DNA of 31,011 nt from CAZPDM01 sp964585305. GTDB taxonomy: Bacteria > Planctomycetota > Uabimicrobiia > Uabimicrobiales > JABWCH01. Below, in pieces: positions 22,937 through 31,011 of this stretch. Location: contig CAZPDM010000050.1 in NCBI GenBank assembly GCA_964585305.1, forward strand, positions 1-31,011, given 5' to 3'. The translations under genes were made by a program, and so were the position numbers. The notes under the pieces were generated by a model. That model saw nothing but the letters and a program-made list of their open reading frames with translations, was not told the origin of the DNA and made no database searches. Position 1 is the first letter of the stretch; each line of letters opens with the position of its first letter.

Positions 22937-24059
22937 TTAGCTATTTGATTTTTTACTTGAAGTTGAGTTGACAATGTAGGCACTAATAAAATTATCAATT
23001 TCTCCATCTAAAACCGCTTGTGCATTGCCACTTTCAAAGTTTGTACGATGATCTTTGATAAGAGTATAAGGGTGTAAAAAATAGGAGCGAATTTGGTTGC
23101 TCCAAGAAACTTGCCCCTTATTCTCATAATATTGTGCCATTGTTTCATTATGTTCTTGTTTTTTCTTTTGAAGTAAACGTGAGCGTAATATTTTCATTCC
23201 ATAAGCTTTATTTTTATGTTGAGAACGTTCATTTTGACAACATACAACAATCCCTGTAGGGAGATGCGTAATTCTTACTGCAGAATCAGTTACATTAACA
23301 TGCTGTCCGCCAGCACCAGAAGAACGATAAAAGTCAAATCGTAAATCTTTTTCTTGAATTTCGATTTCTGCTTCTTCTTCATATTCTGGTAACGTGTCTA
23401 CTGCAGCAAAGGAAGTATGACGACGGCCACTGGAATCATAGGGAGAAATTCTTACTAAACGATGAACACCTCTTTCCGCTTTAAGATATCCATAAGCCCA
23501 TTCTCCTTTGATATGGATGGTCGCACTTTTAATTCCCCCTTCTTCTTCTGCTTGATAATCTAGTATTTCTACGGAAAATTTTTTGTGATTAGCATAACGC
23601 ATATACATTCTTAAGAGCATTTCTGCCCAATCACAGGCATCTGTCCCGCCAGCACCAGCTTGGATAGACAAAAAAGCATTATGACTATCATCAGGATTTG
23701 TGAAAGTTGTTTTTAAAACAAAAGATTGCAATTCTTGAGAAAAATTTGGTAGATCTTTTGCAATTTCTCGAATAGAATCCTCGTCTTTTTCAGCAGAAGC
23801 CAAATCTAAAAGAATGGACATATCTTCTAAAGAGTGATTTAAAGAGAAAAAAGGATCAATAATCTGCTTGTTTTTTTTCATTTCTTCGATAGTATTTTTC
23901 CTATGCTCTTCTGAGCAGCTCCAAAAATTTGGGTTTGCCATTATCTCTTCCAATTCTTTTAGTTTATTGGACATCTTTAGGATGTCAAAGAGATTCTCCT
24001 AGTTGATCTAATTGACGGCGATGTTTTTTTAATTGTTCGCGGATGTCTTCTCCAAGCAT
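22937..24059 (-). CDS. prfB: Peptide chain release factor 2, with programmed +1 frameshift
   Basis: RF2 ends translation at UGA and UAA. Translation starts at the ATG at 24059 (AAAGG seven nt upstream) and runs 24 codons (MLGEDIREQLKKHRRQ...) to an in-frame UGA at 23987-23985. There the slip sequence CTTTGAC (23990-23984), preceded by AGGAG at 24000-23996, is the conserved RF2 autoregulatory +1 frameshift. The joined protein is 373 residues. With that numbering GGQ falls at 250-252, exactly as in Escherichia coli, which confirms the frameshift and start. The stop-codon recognition tripeptide at 205-207 reads SPY instead of the usual SPF. When RF2 is scarce the UGA pause favours the shift, giving feedback control. 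Confidence 0.95.
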
Positions 24060-24136
24060 AATGATGCCTTTCAAGATAAAAAAAACATGGAAATAACAAT
24101 AAATTAAATAATAACATATTATGCTATTTTTTATAA

Positions 24137-24203
24137 AAAAATGCAAGTATATTTCAAAATATTTGCATTTTTAAAACAAAAAAGGCATGGAATTCCATGC
24201 CTT
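24137..24203 (-). terminator. Two tandem terminators after the dehydrogenase gene
   Basis: AAGGCATGG and its complement (24182-24203) form a perfect hairpin followed on the minus strand by TTTTTTGTTTT. A second stem, AAAAATGCAA (24137-24146) with TTGCATTTTT (24163-24172), ends in another T-run. Both separate the dehydrogenase from prfB. Confidence 0.88.
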
Positions 24204-24213
24204 GAAAGAAATT

Positions 24214-25332
24214 TTATAATTTAGCTGCAATTGCTTGAGCCATTTCTAATGTACTATTGCTGCCACCCATATCATAAGTTCGGACTTTTCCTTCTTTAAT
24301 GACGGCAGCAACACCAGCTTCAATAGCGTCAGCTTTAGATTTTTCGCCTAGCCAATCTAGCATCATTTTAGCTGCTAAGATGGTTGCTATTGGATTTACT
24401 TTGTACATTCCTGCATATTTAGGTGCAGAGCCATGTGTTGGTTCAAAAACAGCTTTTTTCAAGCCAATATTTCCTGAGCAACCAAATCCTAAACCACCAA
24501 CCATTTGAGCGCATAAGTCAGAAATAATATCTCCGTACAAATTAGGTGCTACTAAAACGTGGTAGCTGGAAGGATTTTTAAGCATCCACATACACATTGC
24601 ATCTACATTAGCTTCATCAAAAGTAATTTCAGGGTATTCTTTTGCAACTTCTTTTGCAATTTCTAAGAAAAGGCCATCTGTTGCGCGAACAACATTTGCT
24701 TTATGAACAATAGTTACTTTCGGACGCTTAAATTTTCGAGCGTAATCAAAAGCAGCTCGGATAATACGTTCAGAGCCATTATATGTGTTAATTTTGCAAG
24801 AAACTGCATATTTATCACTAGGCAGTGTTTTAAAAGGGTCAAAATTTTTACTTAATTTTGTCAAAACTTGAGCAAGTTCTTGGGGAACTGGAGAAAATTC
24901 TACGCCAGCATAAAGATCTTCGGTATTTTCACGGAACATTACGCAATCAAAATTTTCTTTGTAGTTAAGCGGGTTGCCAGGATATGCTTTGCAAGGGCGT
25001 AAGCAGATATAAAGATCGAATAATTGGCGCATTCTAACAATAGGCGAACGATATTGAAAGCCCTTGCCTTGTAAAGCTGGACTGAGTTCTTTTTCTGCAG
25101 CTTTAACAGGTTTTGAAGTAATTGCGCCAAAGAGAGCAACATCTGTATTGTTGATTAAATCAATAGTACGTTGTGGTAAGGCATCGCCTTCTTTGCACCA
25201 AAATTCCCAACCAATATCGCCATGAATATATTCTGCATCCAGACCTGCTTTATCTAATACGATGCGAGCGGCGTTCATAACATCTACGCCAATACCATCA
25301 CCAGGTAGCCAAGCAACTCGATATTTAGCCAT
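24214..25332 (-). CDS. Isocitrate/isopropylmalate family dehydrogenase
   Basis: This is a 372-residue member of the beta-decarboxylating dehydrogenases. Motifs include WLPGDGIGVDVM at the N-terminus, the substrate region SPIVRMRQLFDLYICLRPCK, RENTEDLYAGVE, the catalytic Lys region VTIVHKANVV, PNLYGDIISDLCAQMVGGLGF, and the cofactor loop FEPTHGSAPKYAG. The loop composition suggests NAD, and the gene stands alone without leuCD, so an NAD-type isocitrate dehydrogenase is more likely than LeuB. That choice is inference. I chose the ATG at 25332 (AAAGG nine nt upstream); an upstream ATG at 25365 adds an unlikely leader. Confidence 0.85.
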   Translation of the reverse strand: MAKYRVAWLPGDGIGVDVMNAARIVLDKAGLDAEYIHGDIGWEFWCKEGDALPQRTIDLINNTDVALFGAITSKPVKAAEKELSPALQGKGFQYRSPIVRMRQLFDLYICLRPCKAYPGNPLNYKENFDCVMFRENTEDLYAGVEFSPVPQELAQVLTKLSKNFDPFKTLPSDKYAVSCKINTYNGSERIIRAAFDYARKFKRPKVTIVHKANVVRATDGLFLEIAKEVAKEYPEITFDEANVDAMCMWMLKNPSSYHVLVAPNLYGDIISDLCAQMVGGLGFGCSGNIGLKKAVFEPTHGSAPKYAGMYKVNPIATILAAKMMLDWLGEKSKADAIEAGVAAVIKEGKVRTYDMGGSNSTLEMAQAIAAKL

Positions 25333-25424
25333 GAAAAAATACCTTTCTAAGAAAAATTTTAACATTTTTTCAAAAACAAATTTCTTCTTGATTCAACTAT
25401 TTTATCTGCAACAATAATTGTGTG

Positions 25425-26309
25425 CTAATCTTGGGAAGATTCTGATTGTTTTGGTAAAATAGGTGTGGACATAGTTTCTTTTGGTTGAAGCTGTGTTTTT
25501 TTCTGACGAAAATTTTTTTTTATAAAAGTTGGCTGGGAGTATTCAGCAACTTCCATCATTATTATAACTGCTAATATAGCAAAAAAAATTACAGTTGTCC
25601 AGCTTATTTTGTAAATTTCTGTAGGAGAAGCTAACTTTATCTTATTGAAAGTCTTACCCAAAAGTACAGGGCTATTAGCTTGATGATTAGCCTGGCTTTT
25701 ATAGTACCATACTTTGTAAAATATTCCATAAAAATTAACCATTTGATAAGGACGAATATCTTCAGGAAATTTATCTAAAATAACGATATAAAGATGGCTG
25801 TTTTCATCAAATATAGCACATTGCCAATAGGACATCCCTTTTATACCATTTTCTTCTGCCAGTTTTCCAAATAATTCTTTTCTTTTTAAATCTACAACAC
25901 AACCACGAATTTTTGTAACTTGTCCACGATATTGAGAACGATCTTTTAACTTTTTTAGATTTTCCCAAGTAAATGATGGATTATGTTTGGCAGCTAATTC
26001 TTTTTCTTTTATTGAGCAAATTTGTCTCAGAAAATAAAAAAAACCTTCTACTTCTAAATATTCATCATCTTTTATTTTGGATAGCACTTCGTGAGATTCT
26101 TCGAATTTTGGCAGATTAGTAAGTGGAGTGGAGCGTAATGTTTCCCAATCTGAAGGCATATCCTCTGGATGCAATGGTGCAGACTTCCAGCCAAATGAAA
26201 AAAAGAACATAGTTCCAATAAGTAATAAAATGATCAAAACAGAAAGCTGTAGCAATTCTTTTTTGTTAATAGAGAAAAAGAAAGATTTTGAATTTTTTGA
26301 ATCTTTCAT
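25425..26309 (-). CDS. Two-TM protein of unknown function
   Basis: I do not recognise this 294-residue protein. One membrane segment lies near residues 20-42 (LLQLSVLIILLLIGTMFFF), then a soluble domain of about 180 residues, then a second membrane segment (TTVIFFAILAVIIMMEVA) and a Pro/Gln-rich tail. The soluble domain has strand-rich stretches such as YRGQVTKIRGCVVDLKRKELFG and SHLYIVILDKFPEDIRPYQMVNFYGIFYKVWYY, which look like a nucleic-acid-independent OB or barrel-type fold. That is a guess from pattern. It follows the ExbB-ExbD-ExbD operon but is separated by a terminator. Confidence 0.7.
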   Translation of the reverse strand: MKDSKNSKSFFFSINKKELLQLSVLIILLLIGTMFFFSFGWKSAPLHPEDMPSDWETLRSTPLTNLPKFEESHEVLSKIKDDEYLEVEGFFYFLRQICSIKEKELAAKHNPSFTWENLKKLKDRSQYRGQVTKIRGCVVDLKRKELFGKLAEENGIKGMSYWQCAIFDENSHLYIVILDKFPEDIRPYQMVNFYGIFYKVWYYKSQANHQANSPVLLGKTFNKIKLASPTEIYKISWTTVIFFAILAVIIMMEVAEYSQPTFIKKNFRQKKTQLQPKETMSTPILPKQSESSQD

Positions 26310-26340
26310 AAAAGTAATTTCCTATAGAAAATTTTTATCA

Positions 26341-26374
26341 AAAAAATAAGCGTAGTTTTTCTACGCCTATTTTT
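26341..26374 (-). terminator. Intrinsic terminator after the exbB-exbD-exbD operon
   Basis: GCGTAG (26350-26355) and CTACGC (26361-26366) with a 5-nt loop; on the minus strand TTATTTTTTTG follows. Confidence 0.92.
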
Positions 26375-26390
26375 TGAGAGAACGTTTTTC

Positions 26391-26894
26391 TTAATCTGTA
26401 GCAGATTTTTCAATAGATAACGCTTTTGATGAAAAACGTACTTCTAAATTCTGACCTTCTGGAGTCTGTTGAACTTTTCGACAAGCATTTAATACAGAGA
26501 CTACATCTTGAAAAGCAACAGATGTTTCTGGTTCAATAATAACAGGAAGCTTATCATCAACTATCTGAACTTTAGATGCTTGGATTTGGATACTATTTGC
26601 TAGGTATTCATATTTGTTTTCACCAGTAAATTGCTCTCCTCCCATCCAAACTTCTGCTCCATCTGAAGTTTTAAGCAGCTTAATACGGATTGGTTCAATA
26701 GGACTGCGAGTTGGTGCGCCTCCAAAAATACCAACATCTTTAGGCAGATATGATGGCAAAACGCCTTCCATAGTTTTGAAATTTAAATTGCACATGAAGA
26801 AGATGAGAAGCAAAAATGTCATATCAATCATAGGAGTCATATCCATCTTTGCTTCTTCTTGGGCCATTGATTTTGCATTTTCAGACATTGCCAT
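26391..26894 (-). CDS. exbD: ExbD/TolR family protein, second copy
   Basis: ExbD is the single-pass partner of ExbB that couples the proton-motive force to an outer-membrane or cell-envelope task. The protein has the family core MDMTPMIDMTFLLLIFFM, with the essential membrane Asp at the start of the TM helix. The periplasmic domain ends near FQDVVSVLNACRKVQ. The ATG at 26894 (MAMSENAK) has GAGG six nt upstream. An ATG at 26906 overlaps the first exbD by four nt and is also possible. It is the last gene of an ExbB-ExbD-ExbD operon. Confidence 0.9.
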   Translation of the reverse strand: MAMSENAKSMAQEEAKMDMTPMIDMTFLLLIFFMCNLNFKTMEGVLPSYLPKDVGIFGGAPTRSPIEPIRIKLLKTSDGAEVWMGGEQFTGENKYEYLANSIQIQASKVQIVDDKLPVIIEPETSVAFQDVVSVLNACRKVQQTPEGQNLEVRFSSKALSIEKSATD

Positions 26895-26902
26895 AGTTAG
26901 CC

Positions 26903-27346
26903 TCATTTTCCGTCAGGTTTTTTGGCATCAAATGAAATTCGATATATTTTTTTTCGGGCGCATTCAAACATGATTCGCTGGATAATTCGATAAGGTGCTT
27001 CTATATCGGCTCGTATAGATACAACGCGAGTTGCATTAGAGTCAGCGTCTTGTGAAATTTGGGCTTCATGTTCTAATGTTTCTTGTAGCTGTTCCCAAGA
27101 AATAGTAGATTGAGCAATTTCCAAACGGCCGTCCTTATGTACATTGATAATAAGTTGTCGTGCGTCATCATTTTGGCTGTCTTCAATAGGAATAGCTTGG
27201 TCAGCTTCCGGAAGTTGTAATTGCGCACGTTCCAATTGTACCATGTGGCTGACCAGCATAAAAAATATCAAGAGTTGGAACACCACATCAATCATTGGTG
27301 TCATATCTATTCCAACTTCTGGTATATTTTTGGCTTGGGATGCCAT
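26903..27346 (-). CDS. exbD: ExbD/TolR family protein, first copy
   Basis: A 147-residue ExbD with the signature VGIDMTPMIDVVFQLLIFFMLV carrying the essential Asp, followed by a periplasmic domain with RQLIINVHKDGRLEIA and YRIIQRIMFECARKK. Two different ExbDs downstream of one ExbB suggest a heteromeric motor. It starts 48 nt after exbB ends. Confidence 0.93.
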   Translation of the reverse strand: MASQAKNIPEVGIDMTPMIDVVFQLLIFFMLVSHMVQLERAQLQLPEADQAIPIEDSQNDDARQLIINVHKDGRLEIAQSTISWEQLQETLEHEAQISQDADSNATRVVSIRADIEAPYRIIQRIMFECARKKIYRISFDAKKPDGK

Positions 27347-27394
27347 AATATTTCTTTCTTACCAAAGATAGGAAATTTTAGTTTTAAGATTATG

Positions 27395-28120
27395 TTATTT
27401 TTTAAATCTGGCCAATAAATCTGTTGTAATATTACTCAATTCCATTGTTATTCGTACAATTTTATTGCGCAAATAAAAGTAACATACAACGCAACTGATC
27501 GAAACAATTAAACCTAAATAGGTTGTTGTTAAAGCTTGATAAATACCAGCAGCAAGATATTTTGGTTGTACTACTGTCATTCCAGCAATCTTTTGGAAGG
27601 CCATAATCATGCCCCAAACTGTACCCAACAAACCTAACATAGGTGCGATAGTTGCGATCAATTGTATCCAAGAAATTTTTTGTTGTATTTTTACAGTTTC
27701 TTCTTCAAGCATATTGTTAGAAGATTTGACCATTTCATCATAGCCGCCTTCAATATGATCTAATGCAGAAGCAATGACATTGGTAAAATAGCAAGACTCT
27801 GCGGTACAAGCTTCTAAAGCATCTTCGTAAGCTTCTTCTTCAAAAAGTTTTTCTACATCATCAAGTAAATCTGGCGGGATGAGTTTTTTATATTGGAGGC
27901 TAACAAAATTTTCAATGATCAAAGCTAAAGCCACTATGGAAAGGGCAATAATCATCCAACCAATCATACCTACAGCATTATGAAATGCTGAAAAGGAACT
28001 AAAGATACTAATATTAACATCTTCTTGTGAACCCTGTTGTTGGGCTTGGATGTATGTAGGAAATCCTAAAAAAATTAAAAAAACGAAACAAAGTCCCAAA
28101 GTCCACCAATATTTTCTCAT
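27395..28120 (-). CDS. exbB: MotA/TolQ/ExbB proton-channel family protein
   Basis: The 241-residue protein would form the pentameric proton channel of a Ton/Tol-like motor with the two ExbDs. It starts with a signal-peptide-like segment (MRKYWWTLGLCFVFLIFLGFPTYIQAQ) and a first TM helix near VGMIGWMIIALSIVALALIIENF. A cytoplasmic loop follows (LLDDVEKLFEEEAYEDALEAC), then the conserved core ATIAPMLGLLGTVWGMI and TTYLGLIVSISCVVCYFYL. The N-terminal extension and cytoplasmic loop are of the type common in planctomycetes. The ATG at 28120 is preferred; a TTG at 28150 would give an extension that encodes the AGAAAGG ribosome site. Confidence 0.92.
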   Translation of the reverse strand: MRKYWWTLGLCFVFLIFLGFPTYIQAQQQGSQEDVNISIFSSFSAFHNAVGMIGWMIIALSIVALALIIENFVSLQYKKLIPPDLLDDVEKLFEEEAYEDALEACTAESCYFTNVIASALDHIEGGYDEMVKSSNNMLEEETVKIQQKISWIQLIATIAPMLGLLGTVWGMIMAFQKIAGMTVVQPKYLAAGIYQALTTTYLGLIVSISCVVCYFYLRNKIVRITMELSNITTDLLARFKK

Positions 28121-28178
28121 GGCGAAAGCATACCTTTCTAAGATTGCCAAATTAAGAAGTCTGAATTATCTAGAATAT

Positions 28179-28207
28179 ATTGCATCAAAAATTTAGAAGA
28201 CTGTCAA
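28179..28207 (-). promoter_or_regulatory. Possible promoter of the exbB operon
   Basis: On the minus strand a perfect TTGACA (28207-28202) is followed after 17 nt by TGCAAT (28184-28179). It lies about 60 nt upstream of the exbB start. Confidence 0.45.
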
Positions 28208-28239
28208 ATAAAATTTTTGAAATTTGTATTATATTTTCT

Positions 28240-29646
28240 TTAATAGGAAACTATTGTTTGTTCAATTACTCTCATATTTTTCCATTTTCCTTGAAGAAAA
28301 CGGATTAAAAATCCTAATCCTACTAAACTAACATAAAGAGTAACAAAAACCCACGTTAATAAAAAATTTTTGTTACTAGTTTTAGTTATAAAATAAGTGG
28401 GTAAAACAAGAACTAACCATCCGCATATTAAAGAAAAATACATAACAAATTTTGTATCTCCAGCTCCTTTAAGTGTTCCAGAGAAGATTACATTACAAGT
28501 ATCAAAAATTGAATATACTGCAATAAATTTTAATAAAGTAATTGTTACTGGACGAAGTTTTTCAAAAACAATAGGATCAACGTTTGTTGCAAAGGGTAAT
28601 AGAAAGATATTTGGAGTAACTACATAAAGAACTGCAATTGTTCCCATATACACAAATGTTAAATGAAAAGAGTTCCATGTTGCACGGCTGGCTAGATTTG
28701 GCTGATCTCTTCCTAATGATTGTCCTACTAAAGTTGTTGTAGCAATAGAAAAACCTATCATAGGTAAAAATGCAATTGTGTTGATATGAAAGGCTAGAGT
28801 AGTTACAGTGAGTTCGTCTGTTCCAAGCCGTCCTACAAGAATAATATAAAATGTGAATGCTAATCCATCTAAAAAATATTGTACTCCATTTGGAGATCCA
28901 AAAAGTAGAAGACGTTTAAGCAATGAATAATCTATTTTCCATCCACTAACAATAGCAAATTTTTTCCGATATTCAGAATTCCCAAATAGTAAGATAGAGA
29001 ACAATATTGCTCCTGATATTTGAGAAATTACTGTTGCCCATCCTGCACCTATGATTCCTAATTCAGGAAATCCGCCATATCCAAATATCATACAATAATC
29101 AAAAACAATATTGATAATGGTTATAAGAATATTTACCCACATTAACGTCCATGTATGGCCAAGTCCACTGAAAAAAGCAGAGATTACTGCAGAATATATT
29201 GCAAATCCTTCTCCATAACATAGAACTTGAAAATATTGTGTTTCCAAAATTTTCAATTGTTCATTATGGCCGACTAAATTAAAAATAAAACCTGAAGCAG
29301 GGACTAATGCTATAAATAAAAAAAATGTGGTAAGTGAAAAATAAATTCCCTGCCAAACAGATGGGCCAATTCTTTCTGGACGATTAGCCCCAAAATATTG
29401 TGCAACAAAAGTGCTTACGAATGAAGCTGTACCGATAAAAAATGATAATACTGTAAAAGAGATAATACTTGCAGGTGTTGATGCTGCCAATGTTTCCGGA
29501 GAATACCAGGTTAAAAACATTCGATCCACAAAACTTTGAATTGTCCAAGAGCTTGTACTTAATACCAAAGGTAATGCTATATTACATACTTCTCGATATC
29601 CACATGGCTCTGACCAACGTTGTTTGAAAAATTTTAAGACTTGCAT
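28240..29646 (-). CDS. MATE family multidrug/solute exporter
   Basis: The 468-residue protein has about twelve hydrophobic helices in two related halves, as in MATE exporters that couple drug or metabolite efflux to Na+ or H+ gradients. Characteristic stretches are IALPLVLSTSSWTIQSFVDRMFLTWYSPETLAA, VSTFVAQYFGANRPERIG in the first half, and GFSIATTTLVGQSLGRDQPNLA in the second half. The length is normal. The substrate is unknown. AGGA lies about ten nt before the ATG. The next upstream gene ends 20 nt before it, so they may be co-transcribed. Confidence 0.92.
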   Translation of the reverse strand: MQVLKFFKQRWSEPCGYREVCNIALPLVLSTSSWTIQSFVDRMFLTWYSPETLAASTPASIISFTVLSFFIGTASFVSTFVAQYFGANRPERIGPSVWQGIYFSLTTFFLFIALVPASGFIFNLVGHNEQLKILETQYFQVLCYGEGFAIYSAVISAFFSGLGHTWTLMWVNILITIINIVFDYCMIFGYGGFPELGIIGAGWATVISQISGAILFSILLFGNSEYRKKFAIVSGWKIDYSLLKRLLLFGSPNGVQYFLDGLAFTFYIILVGRLGTDELTVTTLAFHINTIAFLPMIGFSIATTTLVGQSLGRDQPNLASRATWNSFHLTFVYMGTIAVLYVVTPNIFLLPFATNVDPIVFEKLRPVTITLLKFIAVYSIFDTCNVIFSGTLKGAGDTKFVMYFSLICGWLVLVLPTYFITKTSNKNFLLTWVFVTLYVSLVGLGFLIRFLQGKWKNMRVIEQTIVSY

Positions 29647-29666
29647 AAAAAATGAGTCCTAGGAAT

Positions 29667-30401
29667 TTATGAATTGGAGTCCTCAATTAAACTTTCGGAA
29701 TCCATAAATAAAAATTGTAGTAAATTTATTTTATTGGCATTTAAACAATCTACTCCTAAAAAGGTTATTTCAAGCTCTCCTTGCAATCCCCAGAAATCTT
29801 TATATAATTGGAAAACAACTTGTTTATTTAATATTTGAAAATCTTCATGAAGCATAATATTCCAATCAAAAGTATTTCGAATTTTTCCAATGCTTGTATA
29901 AGGAAAAAATGCTCGGGTTTTATTATATAAATGGTGGAATGTAAGATAGCGTGTTTGATAAAACCAGTTTGCTGCATGAAAAAATTCATCAGGCTTGCGC
30001 AATTTTACACAATGTTCCACCCATGCTATATAACCATACGGAGATGGAGCAAGATAATAATGTATAGGCGGCATATTATTCCAACGATTAGTTATGGAAG
30101 TAGTAGGAATAAATAAGATACTAATCTTTCCTTTGATAGTCCATTCTTTTTCTAATTTTTGAAGAACGTTGGAAAAAATACGCCAAGGATGATGAATTTC
30201 TTGAAGCTGGATACAATCATTTGTAAAACGTTTTTCTTGATATCCTAATAAAGCTATACGATTTTGTAGATCTGTAAGTAAAAGATAATGTGTAAGACAT
30301 ATATTTTGAGAATTAGTTGGAAAATTTTCTAATCTGGAAAAGATACAAGAATTTTTAAGTTGTATCCATAAATATGAACAACCTTGGATTATATCCCACA
30401 T
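29667..30401 (-). CDS. Protein of unknown function downstream of a GTPase-like gene
   Basis: I do not recognise this 244-residue protein. It is rich in aromatic residues and Asn/His/Gln, with no signal peptide or clear membrane segment. Stretches such as ISILFIPTTSITNRW, YHYYLA-type strands (exact text IHYYLAPSPYGYIAWVEHC) and a C-terminal LEITFLGVDCL suggest an alpha/beta domain. AGGA lies eight to nine nt before the ATG. It begins 34 nt after the GTPase-like gene ends and is probably in its operon, so a partner or effector role is possible. Confidence 0.6.
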   Translation of the reverse strand: MWDIIQGCSYLWIQLKNSCIFSRLENFPTNSQNICLTHYLLLTDLQNRIALLGYQEKRFTNDCIQLQEIHHPWRIFSNVLQKLEKEWTIKGKISILFIPTTSITNRWNNMPPIHYYLAPSPYGYIAWVEHCVKLRKPDEFFHAANWFYQTRYLTFHHLYNKTRAFFPYTSIGKIRNTFDWNIMLHEDFQILNKQVVFQLYKDFWGLQGELEITFLGVDCLNANKINLLQFLFMDSESLIEDSNS

Positions 30402-30435
30402 TGAAAGTTTCCTATTTTCTGTTATTTTTGTTAAC

Positions 30436-31011
30436 TTATAACAAATTTAATCGTTGTAACATCCAAAGATATGGTGAAAGAATTCGTATAGGTTGCCGGG
30501 ATTCAATTTCGCCATCAATATATGGCTGCCCAAAAGCAGACACTGCAAAATAAGCTATCCAATGTTGTTGAGAATGCCAATTTTTTAGAATAGTATAAAT
30601 CTCAGGTTCATAACTTATTAAATAATTTGTAATAGTATCACTAATAAGATCATCTATAATAAAAGGATTTGAAGGGTTGTAATGTACAGGAGAATCTTTG
30701 GGAAAAAGATTTTGATGACGGAGAATATCAGATTTTGTTACTACTAAAGCAATAGGAATTTTCTTATTCAATATATTGAGAGTTGCTAAAATTTCATCCA
30801 ATATGAATTTTAGAGAGATGTTTGTATTATTAACACTTGATTCATAATATATTTTAATTTTAGTATATAATGGATCGGAAGGTTTTAAATCATCCATAAG
30901 AATTTTTAATATTCTTGGATTAGTTAGTGGATCGCATAATACTACTAATCCTGAACAAAATGGCAAAAATCTTAACACTTGAGGATTTCCTCTTTGCCAT
31001 TCATTGCCGGA
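30436..31011 (-). CDS. GTPase-like protein, truncated by the window edge
   Basis: The reading frame is open to the last base, so the true N-terminus lies outside the window; the GTG at 30978 is not a convincing start. The visible C-terminal 191 codons contain the segment CSGLVVLCDPL and the strand IPIALVVTKSDIL. TKSD is the guanine-specificity (G4) motif of TRAFAC-type GTPases, and FAVSAFGQP is in the place of the G5 motif. The P-loop and switch motifs would be upstream. It may belong to the GTPase-centred regulatory or conflict families, but that cannot be tested here. Confidence 0.65.
   Translation of the reverse strand, partial: SGNEWQRGNPQVLRFLPFCSGLVVLCDPLTNPRILKILMDDLKPSDPLYTKIKIYYESSVNNTNISLKFILDEILATLNILNKKIPIALVVTKSDILRHQNLFPKDSPVHYNPSNPFIIDDLISDTITNYLISYEPEIYTILKNWHSQQHWIAYFAVSAFGQPYIDGEIESRQPIRILSPYLWMLQRLNLL

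Overview
The window is AT-rich (roughly one third G+C by eye) and carries mostly minus-strand bacterial chromosomal genes. The cell-envelope genes fit a Gram-negative type of organism: an OprO/OprP-like porin, a lipoprotein, and an ExbB-ExbD-ExbD set. The ExbB homologue has a cleavable-looking N-terminus, and receiver-only regulators, a formylglycine-synthase-like protein and a papain-type protease are also present. Together these suggest a low-GC planctomycete or related PVC-type bacterium. That placement is inference from family flavour only.

1-8.65 kb is a complete type I-C CRISPR-Cas locus read leftwards: cas3, a 238-nt non-coding gap, then cas5-cas8c(+internal cas11c)-cas7-cas4-cas1-cas2, a leader, and a short array of four repeats and three spacers. 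The gap between cas3 and cas5 is the most interesting part of the window. It holds a solitary, diverged CRISPR repeat (psi-repeat) whose last 15 nt are identical to the array repeat. The 38-nt pseudo-spacer after it matches the cas5 leader 16/18, with mismatches exactly at positions 6 and 12, the flipped-out bases of type I crRNA pairing. The matched site lies just downstream of a near-consensus promoter for the cas operon. I read this as a CRISPR-derived guide RNA through which Cascade represses its own operon (CreR-like autorepression), here in a type I-C system that processes RNA with Cas5d.

8.7-14.6 kb is a minus-strand run: a PAS-histidine kinase, a BamE-like lipoprotein, a secreted alpha/beta hydrolase, a phosphate-selective-porin-like protein, two tandem CheY-like receivers and a SUMF1/FGE-fold protein. 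14.56-15.1 kb is gene-poor. 15.1-16.6 kb holds a small membrane protein, preceded by four 11-bp-periodic direct repeats resembling a Pho box, and rmuC. 16.8-19.8 kb is the only plus-strand block: an MsbA-like ABC exporter and a secreted DNase I-fold (EEP) protein.

19.8-25.4 kb returns to the minus strand: a JAMM/MPN protease-like protein, a secreted C1 cysteine peptidase, a cysteine-bearing Rrf2 regulator, an unknown secreted protein, prfB with a programmed +1 frameshift, and an isocitrate/isopropylmalate dehydrogenase. 25.4-31 kb has a two-TM unknown protein, the ExbD-ExbD-ExbB operon, a MATE exporter, an unknown protein, and a GTPase-like gene truncated by the window edge. Many genes are separated by clear intrinsic terminators.
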